A stretch of 64,000 bases of DNA from Lishizhenia tianjinensis. GTDB lineage: Bacteria; Bacteroidota; Bacteroidia; Flavobacteriales_D; Crocinitomicaceae. The notes under the pieces are model-generated. The model saw only the letters and a program-made list of their open reading frames with translations. It did not search any database and was not told the DNA's origin. Positions 35,136 to 44,626 of the stretch are shown here, piece by piece. How positions within the stretch are numbered: the stretch's first letter is position 1; the number at the start of each line of letters is the position of its first letter. The position numbers and the translations under genes are program-made. The stretch lies in contig CAMDLY010000002.1 of NCBI GenBank assembly GCA_945902115.1, forward strand, positions 32,274 through 96,273, given 5' to 3'.

Positions 35136-35814
35136 CGTACAATTCTTTCAATGCTTCAATAGCCGATTTAATATTCAATCTTATTTGTGAAATCGAAGCA
35201 TCCATCATATAACATGGTGCCGTAATGATCCTATTTTTCTTGTCAATTAATATTTCATGAATCATTTTATCTTCTACCCTTGATCCAGTTTTCATCAAGC
35301 CCTGTTGAAAATCCTCTATACTATATGGTGAGGATGCACTTCGACTTCCAATGGTCATCATGGGGTTTATACTAGACCCTTCAAAGGCCTTTGCTAAAAC
35401 TACAGGGCTAACGCATAAGGCAACTATGGGTTTACCCACATTCACCAAATTCACCAAAAGTAATTTTACGTCATCTCTCACTGCTCCATTTGGTCCAAAG
35501 AATGCCCAATTTGAAAAATTTTTTGCACTACCGAATCCACCGGGAATTACCAAAGCATCAATATCTGCTGGGCTAACATCCTCAATTTTTACCACATTAC
35601 CTCTTGAAATCCTTGCTGACTCAATAAGCATGTTTCGTTGCTCTTTCATTTCTTCACCTGTAGCGTGATTAACAACATGGTGTTGAGGGGCATCTATCGA
35701 AATACACAATGACTCGGCGCCAATTTCATCAATGGCAAGCAATGTCAGTACGGCTTCCTGAATTTCTGCTCCATCATAAACTCCGCATCCCGAAAGTAAT
35801 ACTCCAATTTTCAT
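35128..35814 (-). CDS. elbB: ElbB-type glyoxalase / class I amidotransferase-like protein
   Basis: 228 aa. The start MKIGVLLSGCGVYDGAEIQEAVLTLL-type region (landmarks LLSGCGVYDG, EIQE) and the DALVIPGGFGSAKNFSNWAF and ALCVSPVVLAKAF segments are diagnostic of ElbB, a DJ-1/PfpI-superfamily protein. The nucleophile-elbow Cys is in ALCVSP. E. coli ElbB shows glyoxalase activity and was linked to isoprenoid metabolism; its physiological role remains uncertain. It is the upstream member of a two-gene unit with meaB, overlapping it by 8 bp. A 96-bp gap with nothing recognisable separates it from bshA. Confidence 0.9.
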   Translation of the reverse strand: MKIGVLLSGCGVYDGAEIQEAVLTLLAIDEIGAESLCISIDAPQHHVVNHATGEEMKEQRNMLIESARISRGNVVKIEDVSPADIDALVIPGGFGSAKNFSNWAFFGPNGAVRDDVKLLLVNLVNVGKPIVALCVSPVVLAKAFEGSSINPMMTIGSRSASSPYSIEDFQQGLMKTGSRVEDKMIHEILIDKKNRIITAPCYMMDASISQIRLNIKSAIEALKELYDA

Positions 35815-35910
35815 ATCAATGGATTATAAATTACCTAACTATTATCAATAAATCATCGAGTTTAAAATCAAAATACTTAATGAATTACTCGAATAATTAA
35901 TTTAACTTAC

Positions 35911-37026
35911 CTAAACTAATTTACGGTAAATTTCTTCGTATTTCGGTAAAATTAAGTCTAAAGTAAATTCCTTGGCTTTAATTTTTGCTTGTTTTTTGAA
36001 TTTTTCCAATTCGTCATCACTTAAAATATGGAGTGCATTGCGCGCCATATCTTCTACGTCGCCAACATTTGACAAAAACCCTGAATAGCCGTGCTCGTTG
36101 ACCTCTGGAATCCCTCCTGTATTGGAGGATATAACTGGAACTCCAACCGCCATTGCCTCAAGCGCTGCTAGACCAAAACTTTCCGTTTCAGAAGGTAAAA
36201 GAAATAGATCGGAGAAAGACAATACGTGAGCGGTATCTCTCAACTTCCCAAGAAATATGACTTTATCGTTTATGTTTAACTCTCTTGATAAACGCTCTGC
36301 AAGAAATCGGTCAGGACCATCACCAATCAGTATCAATTTCGACGGAATTTCTTTCGCGATGAGTGCAAATATGCGCACAACATCCTCAATACGTTTTACT
36401 TTTCTAAAATTTGAAATGTGGCAAATAATTTTCTCCCCATCGCATGCATATTTCCGTCGCATCTGTTCAGTAAATAACGTATCACTCTCATCTACAATAA
36501 TAAAATTTGGAATGACATTAATTTCTCTTTTAACATTGAAATGCTTATAGGTAGCAGCTTTGAGACTTTCAGAGACTGCCGTTACAGCATCCGATTCGTT
36601 GATGCAGAATGTAATTACTGGTTCAAAAGATGGATCTCTTCCCACCAGGGTTATATCGGTACCGTGCAACGTAGTGACAATAGGAATATGAATACCTTGG
36701 GCCTTTAAAATTTGCTTTGCTAAATATGCTGCTGATGCGTGCGGAATAGCATAATGTACATGCAAAACATCAAGTTTTTCGTGCTTAACAACATCCACCA
36801 TCTTACTAGTGAGTTCAGTCTCATAGGGTTGGAAGTCGAAAAGTGGGTAATCAGTTACTGCTACCTCGTGATAAAATATATTTTCCCGAAAACTTCCGAG
36901 TCTAACTGGCTGAGAATAGGTTATGAAGTGGATTTCGTGCCCTTCCTTCGCAAGTGCTTTTCCCAATTCCGTTCCTACCACTCCGCTCCCCCCATAAGTT
37001 GGGTATAAAACCATTCCAATTTTCAT
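35911..37026 (-). CDS. bshA: N-acetyl-alpha-D-glucosaminyl L-malate synthase
   Basis: 371 aa GT4 glycosyltransferase. BshA links UDP-GlcNAc to L-malate, the first step of bacillithiol synthesis in Firmicutes and Bacteroidota. Seen: [18 protein letters not shown] with the glycine-rich loop, [47 protein letters not shown], and the GT4 nucleotide-binding [24 protein letters not shown]. These segments distinguish BshA from generic GT4 enzymes. bshB and bshC are not in this window. It is followed upstream (14 bp) by an outer-membrane protein gene on the same strand, with which it may be co-transcribed. Confidence 0.95.
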   Translation of the reverse strand: MKIGMVLYPTYGGSGVVGTELGKALAKEGHEIHFITYSQPVRLGSFRENIFYHEVAVTDYPLFDFQPYETELTSKMVDVVKHEKLDVLHVHYAIPHASAAYLAKQILKAQGIHIPIVTTLHGTDITLVGRDPSFEPVITFCINESDAVTAVSESLKAATYKHFNVKREINVIPNFIIVDESDTLFTEQMRRKYACDGEKIICHISNFRKVKRIEDVVRIFALIAKEIPSKLILIGDGPDRFLAERLSRELNINDKVIFLGKLRDTAHVLSFSDLFLLPSETESFGLAALEAMAVGVPVISSNTGGIPEVNEHGYSGFLSNVGDVEDMARNALHILSDDELEKFKKQAKIKAKEFTLDLILPKYEEIYRKLV

Positions 37027-37040
37027 AATTACGGTAAGAT

Positions 37041-37637
37041 TTATTCTTTGACTTTATAGAGTGGTATACAAATCGAAATTCGGTAAATCATAGGTAGAAT
37101 ACGAACAACTTGACCTTGCTCATTTTTAATTTTGAACGCATACCCCATCCGAAAAGGACTATTTTGGGCATTGATTAAGTCGTAATAAATCCCTGCATTT
37201 AGACTAAAATACTTCGATAATTTGAGGTTGAAACCGCCACATAAAAAAAATGTAGGCGCCCATCTGTTTGTAGTTAGTGTCTGAAAAGTTAAAAAATTGT
37301 AGGGAGACAATAAGTACTCAAACTCTGCTCCGCCAAAAATAGTCGCCTTACTTGCTGTTTTCATGCGTGCATGTGCAAATACACCGCCACCATAAATTGT
37401 TTGCGTAAAGGTATTTCCAAGATTGTTCGAACTCGCTCGCTGGACCCGAAAAGAAGGACCTACGGAATATAATTCATTCAACTGAATACCAATCTTTGGA
37501 CCTATACCGAAGGAAGACCCGAAAGTAGAGGCAGAAAAAAATCCGTCAAGATTGAGCTCTGCACCAGTGATCTTAGTTTGGGAAAATGCAAAATTAATGG
37601 ATAACACAAAGAGAAAAATAAACTTTAATTTTTTCAT
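37041..37637 (-). CDS. Probable outer-membrane beta-barrel protein
   Basis: 198 aa from the ATG at 37637, which begins a clean signal peptide (MKKLKFIFLFVLSINFAFSQ); the longer reading frame adds 11 residues before it and is less likely. The mature part has alternating strands with aromatic caps: GIGPKIGIQLNELYSVGPSFR, TIYGGGVFAHARM, ATIFGGAEFEYLL, WAPTFFLCGGFNLKL, SLNAGIYYDLIN, and a terminal PMIYRISICIPLYKV. This predicts a small barrel of the outer-membrane beta-barrel (OMP_b-brl) type. No specific function can be assigned. It is separated from bshA by 14 bp on the same strand and is divergent from folD. Confidence 0.68.
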   Translation of the reverse strand: MKKLKFIFLFVLSINFAFSQTKITGAELNLDGFFSASTFGSSFGIGPKIGIQLNELYSVGPSFRVQRASSNNLGNTFTQTIYGGGVFAHARMKTASKATIFGGAEFEYLLSPYNFLTFQTLTTNRWAPTFFLCGGFNLKLSKYFSLNAGIYYDLINAQNSPFRMGYAFKIKNEQGQVVRILPMIYRISICIPLYKVKE

Positions 37638-37715
37638 AACGCTGTCAATTAAATCCAAGACTTGGTTCATTAAGGACTACAATTTCTCATTTGTCTTTCA
37701 CAAAGATACAATGAT

Positions 37716-37749
37716 TTGTACGAAATGCTATTCTACATTACTATCTTTG
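37716..37749 (+). promoter_or_regulatory. Putative promoter of folD
   Basis: TTG at 37716-37718 and TATCTTTG at 37742-37749, separated by 23 bases (slightly wide for a -33/-7 pair). The -7 box ends 14 bases before the folD ATG at 37764, which supports that start over longer upstream alternatives. Confidence 0.42.
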
Positions 37750-37763
37750 CTAAAAGAAATCAC

Positions 37764-38642
37764 ATGCAAATACTAGACGGAAAAGTCACAGCAGCACAAA
37801 TTCGATTGGAACTTTCAGAAGTGGTCAAAGAAAGGAAATTACAAGGAAAAAAAATTCCACATTTGGCTGCAATTCTTGTAGGTAATGACGGTGGATCTGT
37901 TACCTATGTAAACGCGAAGGTGAAGGCATGTGAAGAAATTGGTTTTGAAAGCACGCTTATTCGCTACGACGATTCTGTTCCTGAGGATATATTATTAGCA
38001 AAAGTTCAGGCCTTAAATGAAGATAAAAGTATTGATGGTTTCATCGTTCAGTTGCCATTACCTGCTCACATAGACGAACAAAAAGTAACTCTCGCAATTG
38101 ACCCCAAGAAAGATGTAGATGGTTTTCATCCTATGAATCTCGGTAATATGTTATTAGACATACCTGGTTTTATTTGTGCTACGCCAGCCGGTATAATGGA
38201 GTTATTAGAGCGCAACAACATAGAGACTGAAGGTAAAAACTGCGTTATTATCGGAAGGAGTAACATCGTTGGAACACCTCTATCTTTATTATTAGGAAGA
38301 AATAAGTCACCAGGAAATTGCACCGTTACTTTGGCTCATTCAAGAACTCAACATTTAGCAGAAATTTGCGGCAATGCTGATATTCTGATAGCAGCTATCG
38401 GACAGCCGGGTTTTATCACGGCAGATATGGTAAAAGAGGGCGCTGTTGTAGTCGACGTCGGAACCACGCGCATCGAAGACCCAACAAAGATCAGCGGGTG
38501 GAGATTGGCCGGGGATGTCGACTTTGAAGGAGTTGCGCCAAAGACAAGTTTTATCTCTCCAGTTCCTGGAGGTGTTGGACCAATGACAATTGCTTCATTG
38601 ATGATGAATACCTTAAAAGCAATGGAACTCAAAGGAAAATAG
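37764..38642 (+). CDS. folD: Bifunctional methylenetetrahydrofolate dehydrogenase / methenyltetrahydrofolate cyclohydrolase
   Basis: 292 aa from the ATG at 37764 ([17 protein letters not shown]); 16 extra in-frame codons upstream overlap the promoter and are rejected. FolD interconverts 5,10-methylene-, methenyl- and 10-formyl-THF in one-carbon metabolism. Seen: [21 protein letters not shown] with the Tyr and catalytic Lys, [31 protein letters not shown], the NADP-binding [16 protein letters not shown], and C-terminal [18 protein letters not shown]. All family signatures are intact. The stop TAG is followed directly by the ATG of the S4 protein gene. Confidence 0.97.
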   Translation: MQILDGKVTAAQIRLELSEVVKERKLQGKKIPHLAAILVGNDGGSVTYVNAKVKACEEIGFESTLIRYDDSVPEDILLAKVQALNEDKSIDGFIVQLPLPAHIDEQKVTLAIDPKKDVDGFHPMNLGNMLLDIPGFICATPAGIMELLERNNIETEGKNCVIIGRSNIVGTPLSLLLGRNKSPGNCTVTLAHSRTQHLAEICGNADILIAAIGQPGFITADMVKEGAVVVDVGTTRIEDPTKISGWRLAGDVDFEGVAPKTSFISPVPGGVGPMTIASLMMNTLKAMELKGK

Positions 38643-38849
38643 ATGGAAGAGTTTAAAATAGAAGGTGATTACATTGAGTTATTGGCTTTACTTAAAGCAC
38701 TCGGAATAGCTGAAACAGGTGGGCACGCCAAGCATATTGTTGATGCGGGCGAGGTTATCCGAAATGGTGTGATTGAAAGACGACGCAGGGCGAAAATGGT
38801 ACCTGGTGATCAAGTTCAAGTAGAAGACATAAAAATAAGTTTGAAATAA
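38643..38849 (+). CDS. Small S4-domain RNA-binding protein (YbcJ-like)
   Basis: 68 aa, entirely one S4 fold: FKIEGDYIELLALLKALGIAE, GGHAKHIVDAGEVIRNGVIE and RRRRAKMVPGDQVQVEDIKI. The Gly-Gly-x-Ala-K and Arg-rich loop are the RNA-contact residues of S4 domains. It resembles YbcJ-type single S4 proteins, whose targets are not well known; ribosome or tRNA contact is likely. It begins at the base after the folD stop, so it is probably translated with folD. The stop abuts the stop of the convergent M42 peptidase gene with no spacer. Confidence 0.88.
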   Translation: MEEFKIEGDYIELLALLKALGIAETGGHAKHIVDAGEVIRNGVIERRRRAKMVPGDQVQVEDIKISLK

Positions 38850-39929
38850 TTACTTCAAATACCTAAAATCTTGCCCATCTTTAATCGTTTTCAACGTTTC
38901 AAAAATCAATCGAATACAATTTTCAACATCATCCTTTTGAACCATCTCTACAGTTGTATGCATATAACGCAGAGGTAAGGAAATCAAAGCACTTGTAACA
39001 CCCTCATTTGAGTATGCGAAAGCATCCGTATCCGTTCCTGTTGAGCGAGAAACCGCTGCTCGCTGAAAAGGGATTTTATTTTTCTCTGCAGTTTTTATAA
39101 TTTGTTTCAAGAAATTGTTTTGTACCGCTGGACCGTATGTTAATACAGGGCCTTTTCCTGATTGCTGATCACCATTCTCAATTTTATCGACCATTGGGGT
39201 GGCTGTATCGTGACAAACGTCCGTCACCAAAGCTATATTTGGTTTAATGCGATGCGCAATCATTTCGGCACCTCTTAATCCAATTTCCTCCTGAACAGCA
39301 TTCACGATGTAGAGTGAATAGGGTAATTCTAATTTATTTTCTTTAAGTAATCTAGCGACCTCCGCAATCATAAATCCTCCCACTCTATTGTCTAGAGCTC
39401 TACCTACATATTTATTTTTATTCAAGATCATGAATTCATCTTCAAATGTGGCAACACATCCAACATGAATACCTAATTTCTCCACCTCCTCTTTAGATGA
39501 GCATCCGCAATCAAGAAAGATATTCTTCATACTCGGCGTCTCCTCTTTGGTATGTCTCATGTGGATTGCCGGCCATCCAAAAACAGCTTTCACCAGTCCT
39601 TTGTCTGTATGGATAATTACTCTTTTTGAAGGAGCGATCATGTGATCTGACCCACCGTTTCTTTTCAAGTAAATGAACCCATCTTTCGTTATGTAATGCA
39701 CAAACCAAGATATTTCATCGGCATGCGCCTCAATAACCACTTTATACTCCTTTCCTGGATTTACAATGGCTGCTACTGAACCGTAGTTGTCAACGAAATA
39801 ATCATCTATATATGGCTTAATATATTCGAGCCAAAGTCTTTGTCCACTAGACTCAAAACCTGTTGGACTAGCATTGTTTAAGTACGATTCAAGAAATTTC
39901 TCTGATTTGGCAGTAATAATCTTCTTCAT
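38850..39929 (-). CDS. M42 family metallo-aminopeptidase (FrvX/YsdC-like)
   Basis: 359 aa cytoplasmic-type protein with no signal peptide. M42 peptidases are large tetrahedral aminopeptidases with two metal ions. Seen: metal His in IEAHADEISW, bridging Asp in RALDNRVGGF, general-base and metal Glu pair in NAVQEEIGLRGAEM, Asp in LVTDVCHDTATP, and a C-terminal metal His in LPLRYMHTTVEMV. The SPTGFES opening near residue 20 is typical. All catalytic positions are intact. It is the downstream gene of the large type-B T9SS protein (9-bp gap), probably a chance pairing. Confidence 0.92.
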   Translation of the reverse strand: MKKIITAKSEKFLESYLNNASPTGFESSGQRLWLEYIKPYIDDYFVDNYGSVAAIVNPGKEYKVVIEAHADEISWFVHYITKDGFIYLKRNGGSDHMIAPSKRVIIHTDKGLVKAVFGWPAIHMRHTKEETPSMKNIFLDCGCSSKEEVEKLGIHVGCVATFEDEFMILNKNKYVGRALDNRVGGFMIAEVARLLKENKLELPYSLYIVNAVQEEIGLRGAEMIAHRIKPNIALVTDVCHDTATPMVDKIENGDQQSGKGPVLTYGPAVQNNFLKQIIKTAEKNKIPFQRAAVSRSTGTDTDAFAYSNEGVTSALISLPLRYMHTTVEMVQKDDVENCIRLIFETLKTIKDGQDFRYLK

Positions 39930-39938
39930 AATATCTTT

Positions 39939-42900
39939 TTAACGCATTAAAGTTACATTTCCTTTTGATATTGACTTCAAGCCACCAATACAAGTAACGT
40001 CGAGGTAAAAATCATAAACATCTGGATCTAAATCTCTACCTCTGAAAGATCCATCCCATCCGAATGCAGGATCAGTAGATTCAAATATCAATTCACCCCA
40101 ACGGTCAAAAACTCGGAAAATCATTTTTTCAATCCAAATTCCTCTAACATACAATACATCATTTTCGTTGTCTCCATTGGGGGAAAATGCATTCGGAATA
40201 AACACATATGGATCGTCACAAATTATTTCATATACCCTAATTTCTACCGTATCTTGTCTTGTACAAACCCCATCAGATACCGTAAGCGTATATACAATAT
40301 CCTCATTTACGATTGCATCTGTCTGCTGCGAAGTCGGAGAAAATACTTGATCACTAGGCGACCACGAATATGAACTCAATGCAGAGGGTTGTCCAAAGAG
40401 TGTAACTGTTGCACCCGGCGCCACAACATATTCGGAAGCAGAGGCTATGACAGTTGCTGGATCTAGTGTTGATACATTCAAAAAGATAGAATCTTCAGCA
40501 TTACAGCCATTACCAAGTGCCGATACAAATAAATACTGAGAAAAAGTAGGATTCACCTCAACAGAACTTCCTTGATTTGAGACAATAATACTTGTCGGTG
40601 TCCAACTGTATTGAAGTGAAACACCCGGCTGTAGATTTATAACAGTAGCTATTCCATTTTCACCGGAACATATAGAGTCATCAGCTGTCATATCTATTTC
40701 CAAGTTGATAAAATTCACTAAAATACTATCTATGGAGGCACAATAACCGTTCGAAACACTCAAATAATAATAACCAGCTTGGGGATCTACTATGATGAAA
40801 TCAACCACAGTTGTATCAAGGTTTAACGTATCCGAAAAAGATGAATTACTGGACCATACAAATGAGTTAGCGGTTGAACTCACAGTAGGATTAATAGGAA
40901 GAGGTACTACATTACATAAAGACACTTCATCCACTAGGTCAATAGTTTCTTGCGGAAGCACTGTAATAATATAAGTAGCTGTATCTGAAACAGGGCAAAT
41001 AGAGTCAATTAGAGTCAATTGGACCTCATAATCACCTGGAATTGTGTAGGTAACTACAGGTTCAAAATTAGTTGAATCGAGTAAGCCATTTCCAAAATCC
41101 CAAAGAAAAGATTGAGTCTGAATGGAGGTATTGTCAAAACTAACCGTCAGCGGCCCACAACCGATGGGGGAATTTGGAGTGAAGCTGGCTTGAGTTGGGC
41201 TGTTAAAAGTAATAACAGTAGTGGCTGTATCACCACAGTAACCATTTAATGCCTGAATATAATAAGTTCCTGAAGTTGAGACTACGATATCGTAGTCTCC
41301 GGGCCCGCTATTTAATTGATTACTAAAATCCGATTGATCAGACCAAATAACGTTCGTGGGGGTGCCAGAAATATTCGCTACGAGAGTATATGGATCATTA
41401 TTACAAATATAGATTGGAGTCAATGTGGAAACTTGTATAGGTTGAAGAACCACAATTGAGGCACTCGATGTAGCACTATTGGAACAAATTTCATTGGTAG
41501 CAGCGACAGTTACCGTATAGTTTCCGGGTGTATTAAAAGTAAAGGTTTGTGAGGTAGTTGATGAAGTTGTTGCTGAACTCCCCGCTGAACCGAATGTCCA
41601 AACTAAAGAATCAGCATTTGATGGTGACGCATTAATTGTAGCCGTAAAGGGGGCACAGCCGGTATTTGACGGTATTGATACACCTACACTAGGGGGAGGA
41701 GAATAATTCACAATGACGGTATCAACTTTCGAGCAGAATGCGTTACCAACTTGGATAAAATAAGTTCCTGAAGTAGTTACTACAATGGATGAATCACCTG
41801 GGGCATTCAATGCTGGTGAAAAGGTTGGTGAAGTTGACCAAATGAAGTAATCACCCGAACCATCACTGTCAGCAGTTAAGGTATATGGCGTGGAACCGCA
41901 TAAGTTCACAGGTGATGGTACATTGATAACGATATCCGGGAATACGTTAATGGTAATTTGTGCCGTATCCGTCAATAAACAAATACTGTCTGTTACATAT
42001 AAATTAACCGTATAAGTACCAGGGACATCATACAAAATACTCGGTTCAAATGTTGTTGAATCCAAATTTCCATTTCCAAAATCCCACAACCAACTATCGT
42101 CATCTGTGGAGAAATTATTGAAATTGACTGTAAAATCAGCACAACCAGCTGTTTGATCTGGCGTAAAGTCTGCCACAGGAATTAGTCCGGTACTGAATTT
42201 AAAGATAATATTATTACAATTGGAGCTATTATTTTGAGAGGACCATGCACCGGGAGAGGTTGGAAAGTCTGAGAATCCGCCACATCCGCCACAAACCGAT
42301 TGATAAACAACACCATTTTTATCAAAACGTGAAGTTCCACCGTCTACATGCTCATCTGCCTGATTACCTCCTAGATAAGACCCATACAATAATTGATTGA
42401 AGTTTCCTTTTAACACAAATAAATAGAAATCAAATCCATTTGGGGGTGTCGACTGAAAAGCATCAGAAGTAACTGGCATTCCTGAAAGCGGAGTTGCCTG
42501 CAAAATATTGGCACCCCAACCGGAAACATAGATATTTCCACAATTATCTACCAGAAAAGCTGCGGGAGACAAATGAATAGCAGTAGATCCGTTTCCAAAT
42601 CGCGTTGAATTCATAATTGTTGTTAATGTGGGATTAAACTTGATTATGAAGTTATTACTATTTCCATTAAAGTAACTAGCATTTGTTACTGGTATGTAGC
42701 CGTTCCCAGCTGAACCAACACTTTGTCCGAGAACAAAAATATTATTATCTCTGTCGAATTCCACAAAAAAGACCTGATCATAACCGCCCTTACCCACGTA
42801 TGTAGCTGCGGTAATTGAATTCCCAGCCGGCGCTAATTTCACCAAGAAACCATCAGTTGTTCCTCCTCCAAAAGTTGTTTGCCAAGTAGCGGAAATACCC

Positions 42901-44525
42901 GTTAAATTATTCGATTGTGTTCCTCCGGCGAATAAGACATTTTGGGCATTGTCGACTTTAATTGAATTGCATGCATCGCGCTGACTACCCCCGTAATAGG
43001 TTGAAAATAGCAAGGATGAAAATGCGGAAGAAAGCTTGAAAACTACCCCATCTTGCACACCACCAAAGGTTGCTTGCACCGGTGTCACCGTCGGGAAATT
43101 AGTTGACCGTGTACAAGAAGCTACTAATACGTTGTTGTTCGCATCTAACATGATTTCACCTCGAAATTGATCGCCATAGTTTGAAGTTAGACCACTGTAA
43201 AGGTTTGAAGCATTATAAGGCAAACTACCTTGTTCATAACTCACGCCATCGTTACCGTTTCCTCCAACAAACGTTGAGCCTAATAAATTATTCCCGTTGG
43301 CACTTAATTTAGCTACATAAATATCTGTTCCTAAGTTCTGAAAATAAACCCCGTTGTATAAAAAATTAGTTAAATATGCTGTATTTCCTCCGTTAAATGA
43401 AACATCATAAGCACCGGTGGTCGTTGGAAAATCATTACTAGACGTTGCTCCAAAGAAATATAGATTATCTTGGGCATCGCAAATCATACTGTGAACAGTT
43501 TCTGTTCCTTGATTGTTGTTGCCACCGCCAATAAAAGTACCCCAAATCATTTGGGTTCCGTCAGCTGAATATTTAGAGATGAACACATCCGTAATTCCAT
43601 AGGAACCGTTTAGCATTGTAAAATTAGAATTGATATCGAATGCAAGCGTATTAGGAGTGGGGTAATCATTTCCATATACAGTCCCTCCTGAATAAGCTGT
43701 TCCATCGTTGCCATAAGTTGCTGTCATTCCAAAATTATCAGAATTGGCACCGTCATACGTTGCAAAAATTAATGTAGGGTCAATGATCAATTCCTGGTTC
43801 CTGTTGTATGAGCCTATCTTGAAAGTAACCTGATTTTCATTCAGCTCGAAATCACAAGCAACCTCCACTTTCTTTCCGTTTACTAACTGATATGCGAACG
43901 GTTTATGTTCTATAACTTGCCCCAATTCAGTTGATATGATTAAATTTCCTTTACTGTCAATAGTTAACTTTTTCTGCCCTGCATATTCGAGTTTGATTTG
44001 CGATGTTATTCCTCCTGGTTTTACTATGAATTCATACTTCATTTCATCGCCGCCTCCGATGTACCTGAGGTCCATTTTATTGTAGAATTCTTGGAGAGTT
44101 ATTTCTTGATATCCGTGTACCTCAGAGGCCCATTTTGTCGGATCTTTACCCTTGAAAAAATTATAATATTCATTTGATTGACCTTTTTTATCAATACTGT
44201 ATACCTTATTTGAACCGAGGAAATTCAAATGCACAAGGGTTTCTTTAATCTCTTCACTCGTGAAATCAGGATTTTTCATAGCATGCGCCTTTTGCATCGA
44301 AGAGTAGTCTTGAAGGTGGTAAATTAATTTATGCTGTTGAACCCATACCTTACCCCCATTCATATTTGAACGAAAAAGGACACCCTCAGGCCATTGGCCT
44401 TTATTTTCGAGCAATATTTTGTTCGATAAATTTTTATTTGGTGATGCATGTTGGTGACTATCCTGAGAGAAAGATGTGACAAGATGGAACAATAATGCGG
44501 CGGCTAGGAGAGACTTAAAATTCAT
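39939..44525 (-). CDS. Large secreted SBBP/PKD-repeat protein with gliding-motility-type (T9SS type B) C-terminus
   Basis: 1528 aa with a signal peptide (LLAAALLFHLVTSFSQ). The first ~260 residues (ENKGQWPEGVLFRSN, YNFFKGKDPTKWAS, GDEMKYEFIVKPG, RNQELIIDPTLIFATYDG) match the DUF7948-type domain that precedes SBBP beta-propeller repeats. Residues ~260-780 are SBBP-like repeats (FISKYSADGTQMIWGTFIGGG, VYVAKLSANGNN-like units). Several PKD modules follow (FLWDFGNGLLDSTNFEP, WLWDFGNGNLDSTTFEP) interleaved with Ig-like units. The end carries VFIPNAFSPNGDNEND and VFDRWGELIFES, the type B sorting signature. Likely a surface or secreted adhesin-like protein. Function unknown. Confidence 0.85.
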   Translation of the reverse strand: MNFKSLLAAALLFHLVTSFSQDSHQHASPNKNLSNKILLENKGQWPEGVLFRSNMNGGKVWVQQHKLIYHLQDYSSMQKAHAMKNPDFTSEEIKETLVHLNFLGSNKVYSIDKKGQSNEYYNFFKGKDPTKWASEVHGYQEITLQEFYNKMDLRYIGGGDEMKYEFIVKPGGITSQIKLEYAGQKKLTIDSKGNLIISTELGQVIEHKPFAYQLVNGKKVEVACDFELNENQVTFKIGSYNRNQELIIDPTLIFATYDGANSDNFGMTATYGNDGTAYSGGTVYGNDYPTPNTLAFDINSNFTMLNGSYGITDVFISKYSADGTQMIWGTFIGGGNNNQGTETVHSMICDAQDNLYFFGATSSNDFPTTTGAYDVSFNGGNTAYLTNFLYNGVYFQNLGTDIYVAKLSANGNNLLGSTFVGGNGNDGVSYEQGSLPYNASNLYSGLTSNYGDQFRGEIMLDANNNVLVASCTRSTNFPTVTPVQATFGGVQDGVVFKLSSAFSSLLFSTYYGGSQRDACNSIKVDNAQNVLFAGGTQSNNLTGISATWQTTFGGGTTDGFLVKLAPAGNSITAATYVGKGGYDQVFFVEFDRDNNIFVLGQSVGSAGNGYIPVTNASYFNGNSNNFIIKFNPTLTTIMNSTRFGNGSTAIHLSPAAFLVDNCGNIYVSGWGANILQATPLSGMPVTSDAFQSTPPNGFDFYLFVLKGNFNQLLYGSYLGGNQADEHVDGGTSRFDKNGVVYQSVCGGCGGFSDFPTSPGAWSSQNNSSNCNNIIFKFSTGLIPVADFTPDQTAGCADFTVNFNNFSTDDDSWLWDFGNGNLDSTTFEPSILYDVPGTYTVNLYVTDSICLLTDTAQITINVFPDIVINVPSPVNLCGSTPYTLTADSDGSGDYFIWSTSPTFSPALNAPGDSSIVVTTSGTYFIQVGNAFCSKVDTVIVNYSPPPSVGVSIPSNTGCAPFTATINASPSNADSLVWTFGSAGSSATTSSTTSQTFTFNTPGNYTVTVAATNEICSNSATSSASIVVLQPIQVSTLTPIYICNNDPYTLVANISGTPTNVIWSDQSDFSNQLNSGPGDYDIVVSTSGTYYIQALNGYCGDTATTVITFNSPTQASFTPNSPIGCGPLTVSFDNTSIQTQSFLWDFGNGLLDSTNFEPVVTYTIPGDYEVQLTLIDSICPVSDTATYIITVLPQETIDLVDEVSLCNVVPLPINPTVSSTANSFVWSSNSSFSDTLNLDTTVVDFIIVDPQAGYYYLSVSNGYCASIDSILVNFINLEIDMTADDSICSGENGIATVINLQPGVSLQYSWTPTSIIVSNQGSSVEVNPTFSQYLFVSALGNGCNAEDSIFLNVSTLDPATVIASASEYVVAPGATVTLFGQPSALSSYSWSPSDQVFSPTSQQTDAIVNEDIVYTLTVSDGVCTRQDTVEIRVYEIICDDPYVFIPNAFSPNGDNENDVLYVRGIWIEKMIFRVFDRWGELIFESTDPAFGWDGSFRGRDLDPDVYDFYLDVTCIGGLKSISKGNVTLMR

Positions 44526-44626
44526 TTTTATAAATTTGGCTTAAATATAAAGAATTTAGAAACAATATCATAAGATTTACTTAACATAGCCTTTGCGAAA
44601 GTTTTGATAATCAATAAAATTTTAAA

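Noticed and set aside
41001..41020. Tandem 10-bp repeat AGAGTCAATT x2
   Set aside because: Lies inside the PKD region of the large T9SS gene, keeps no wider periodicity and is probably chance.
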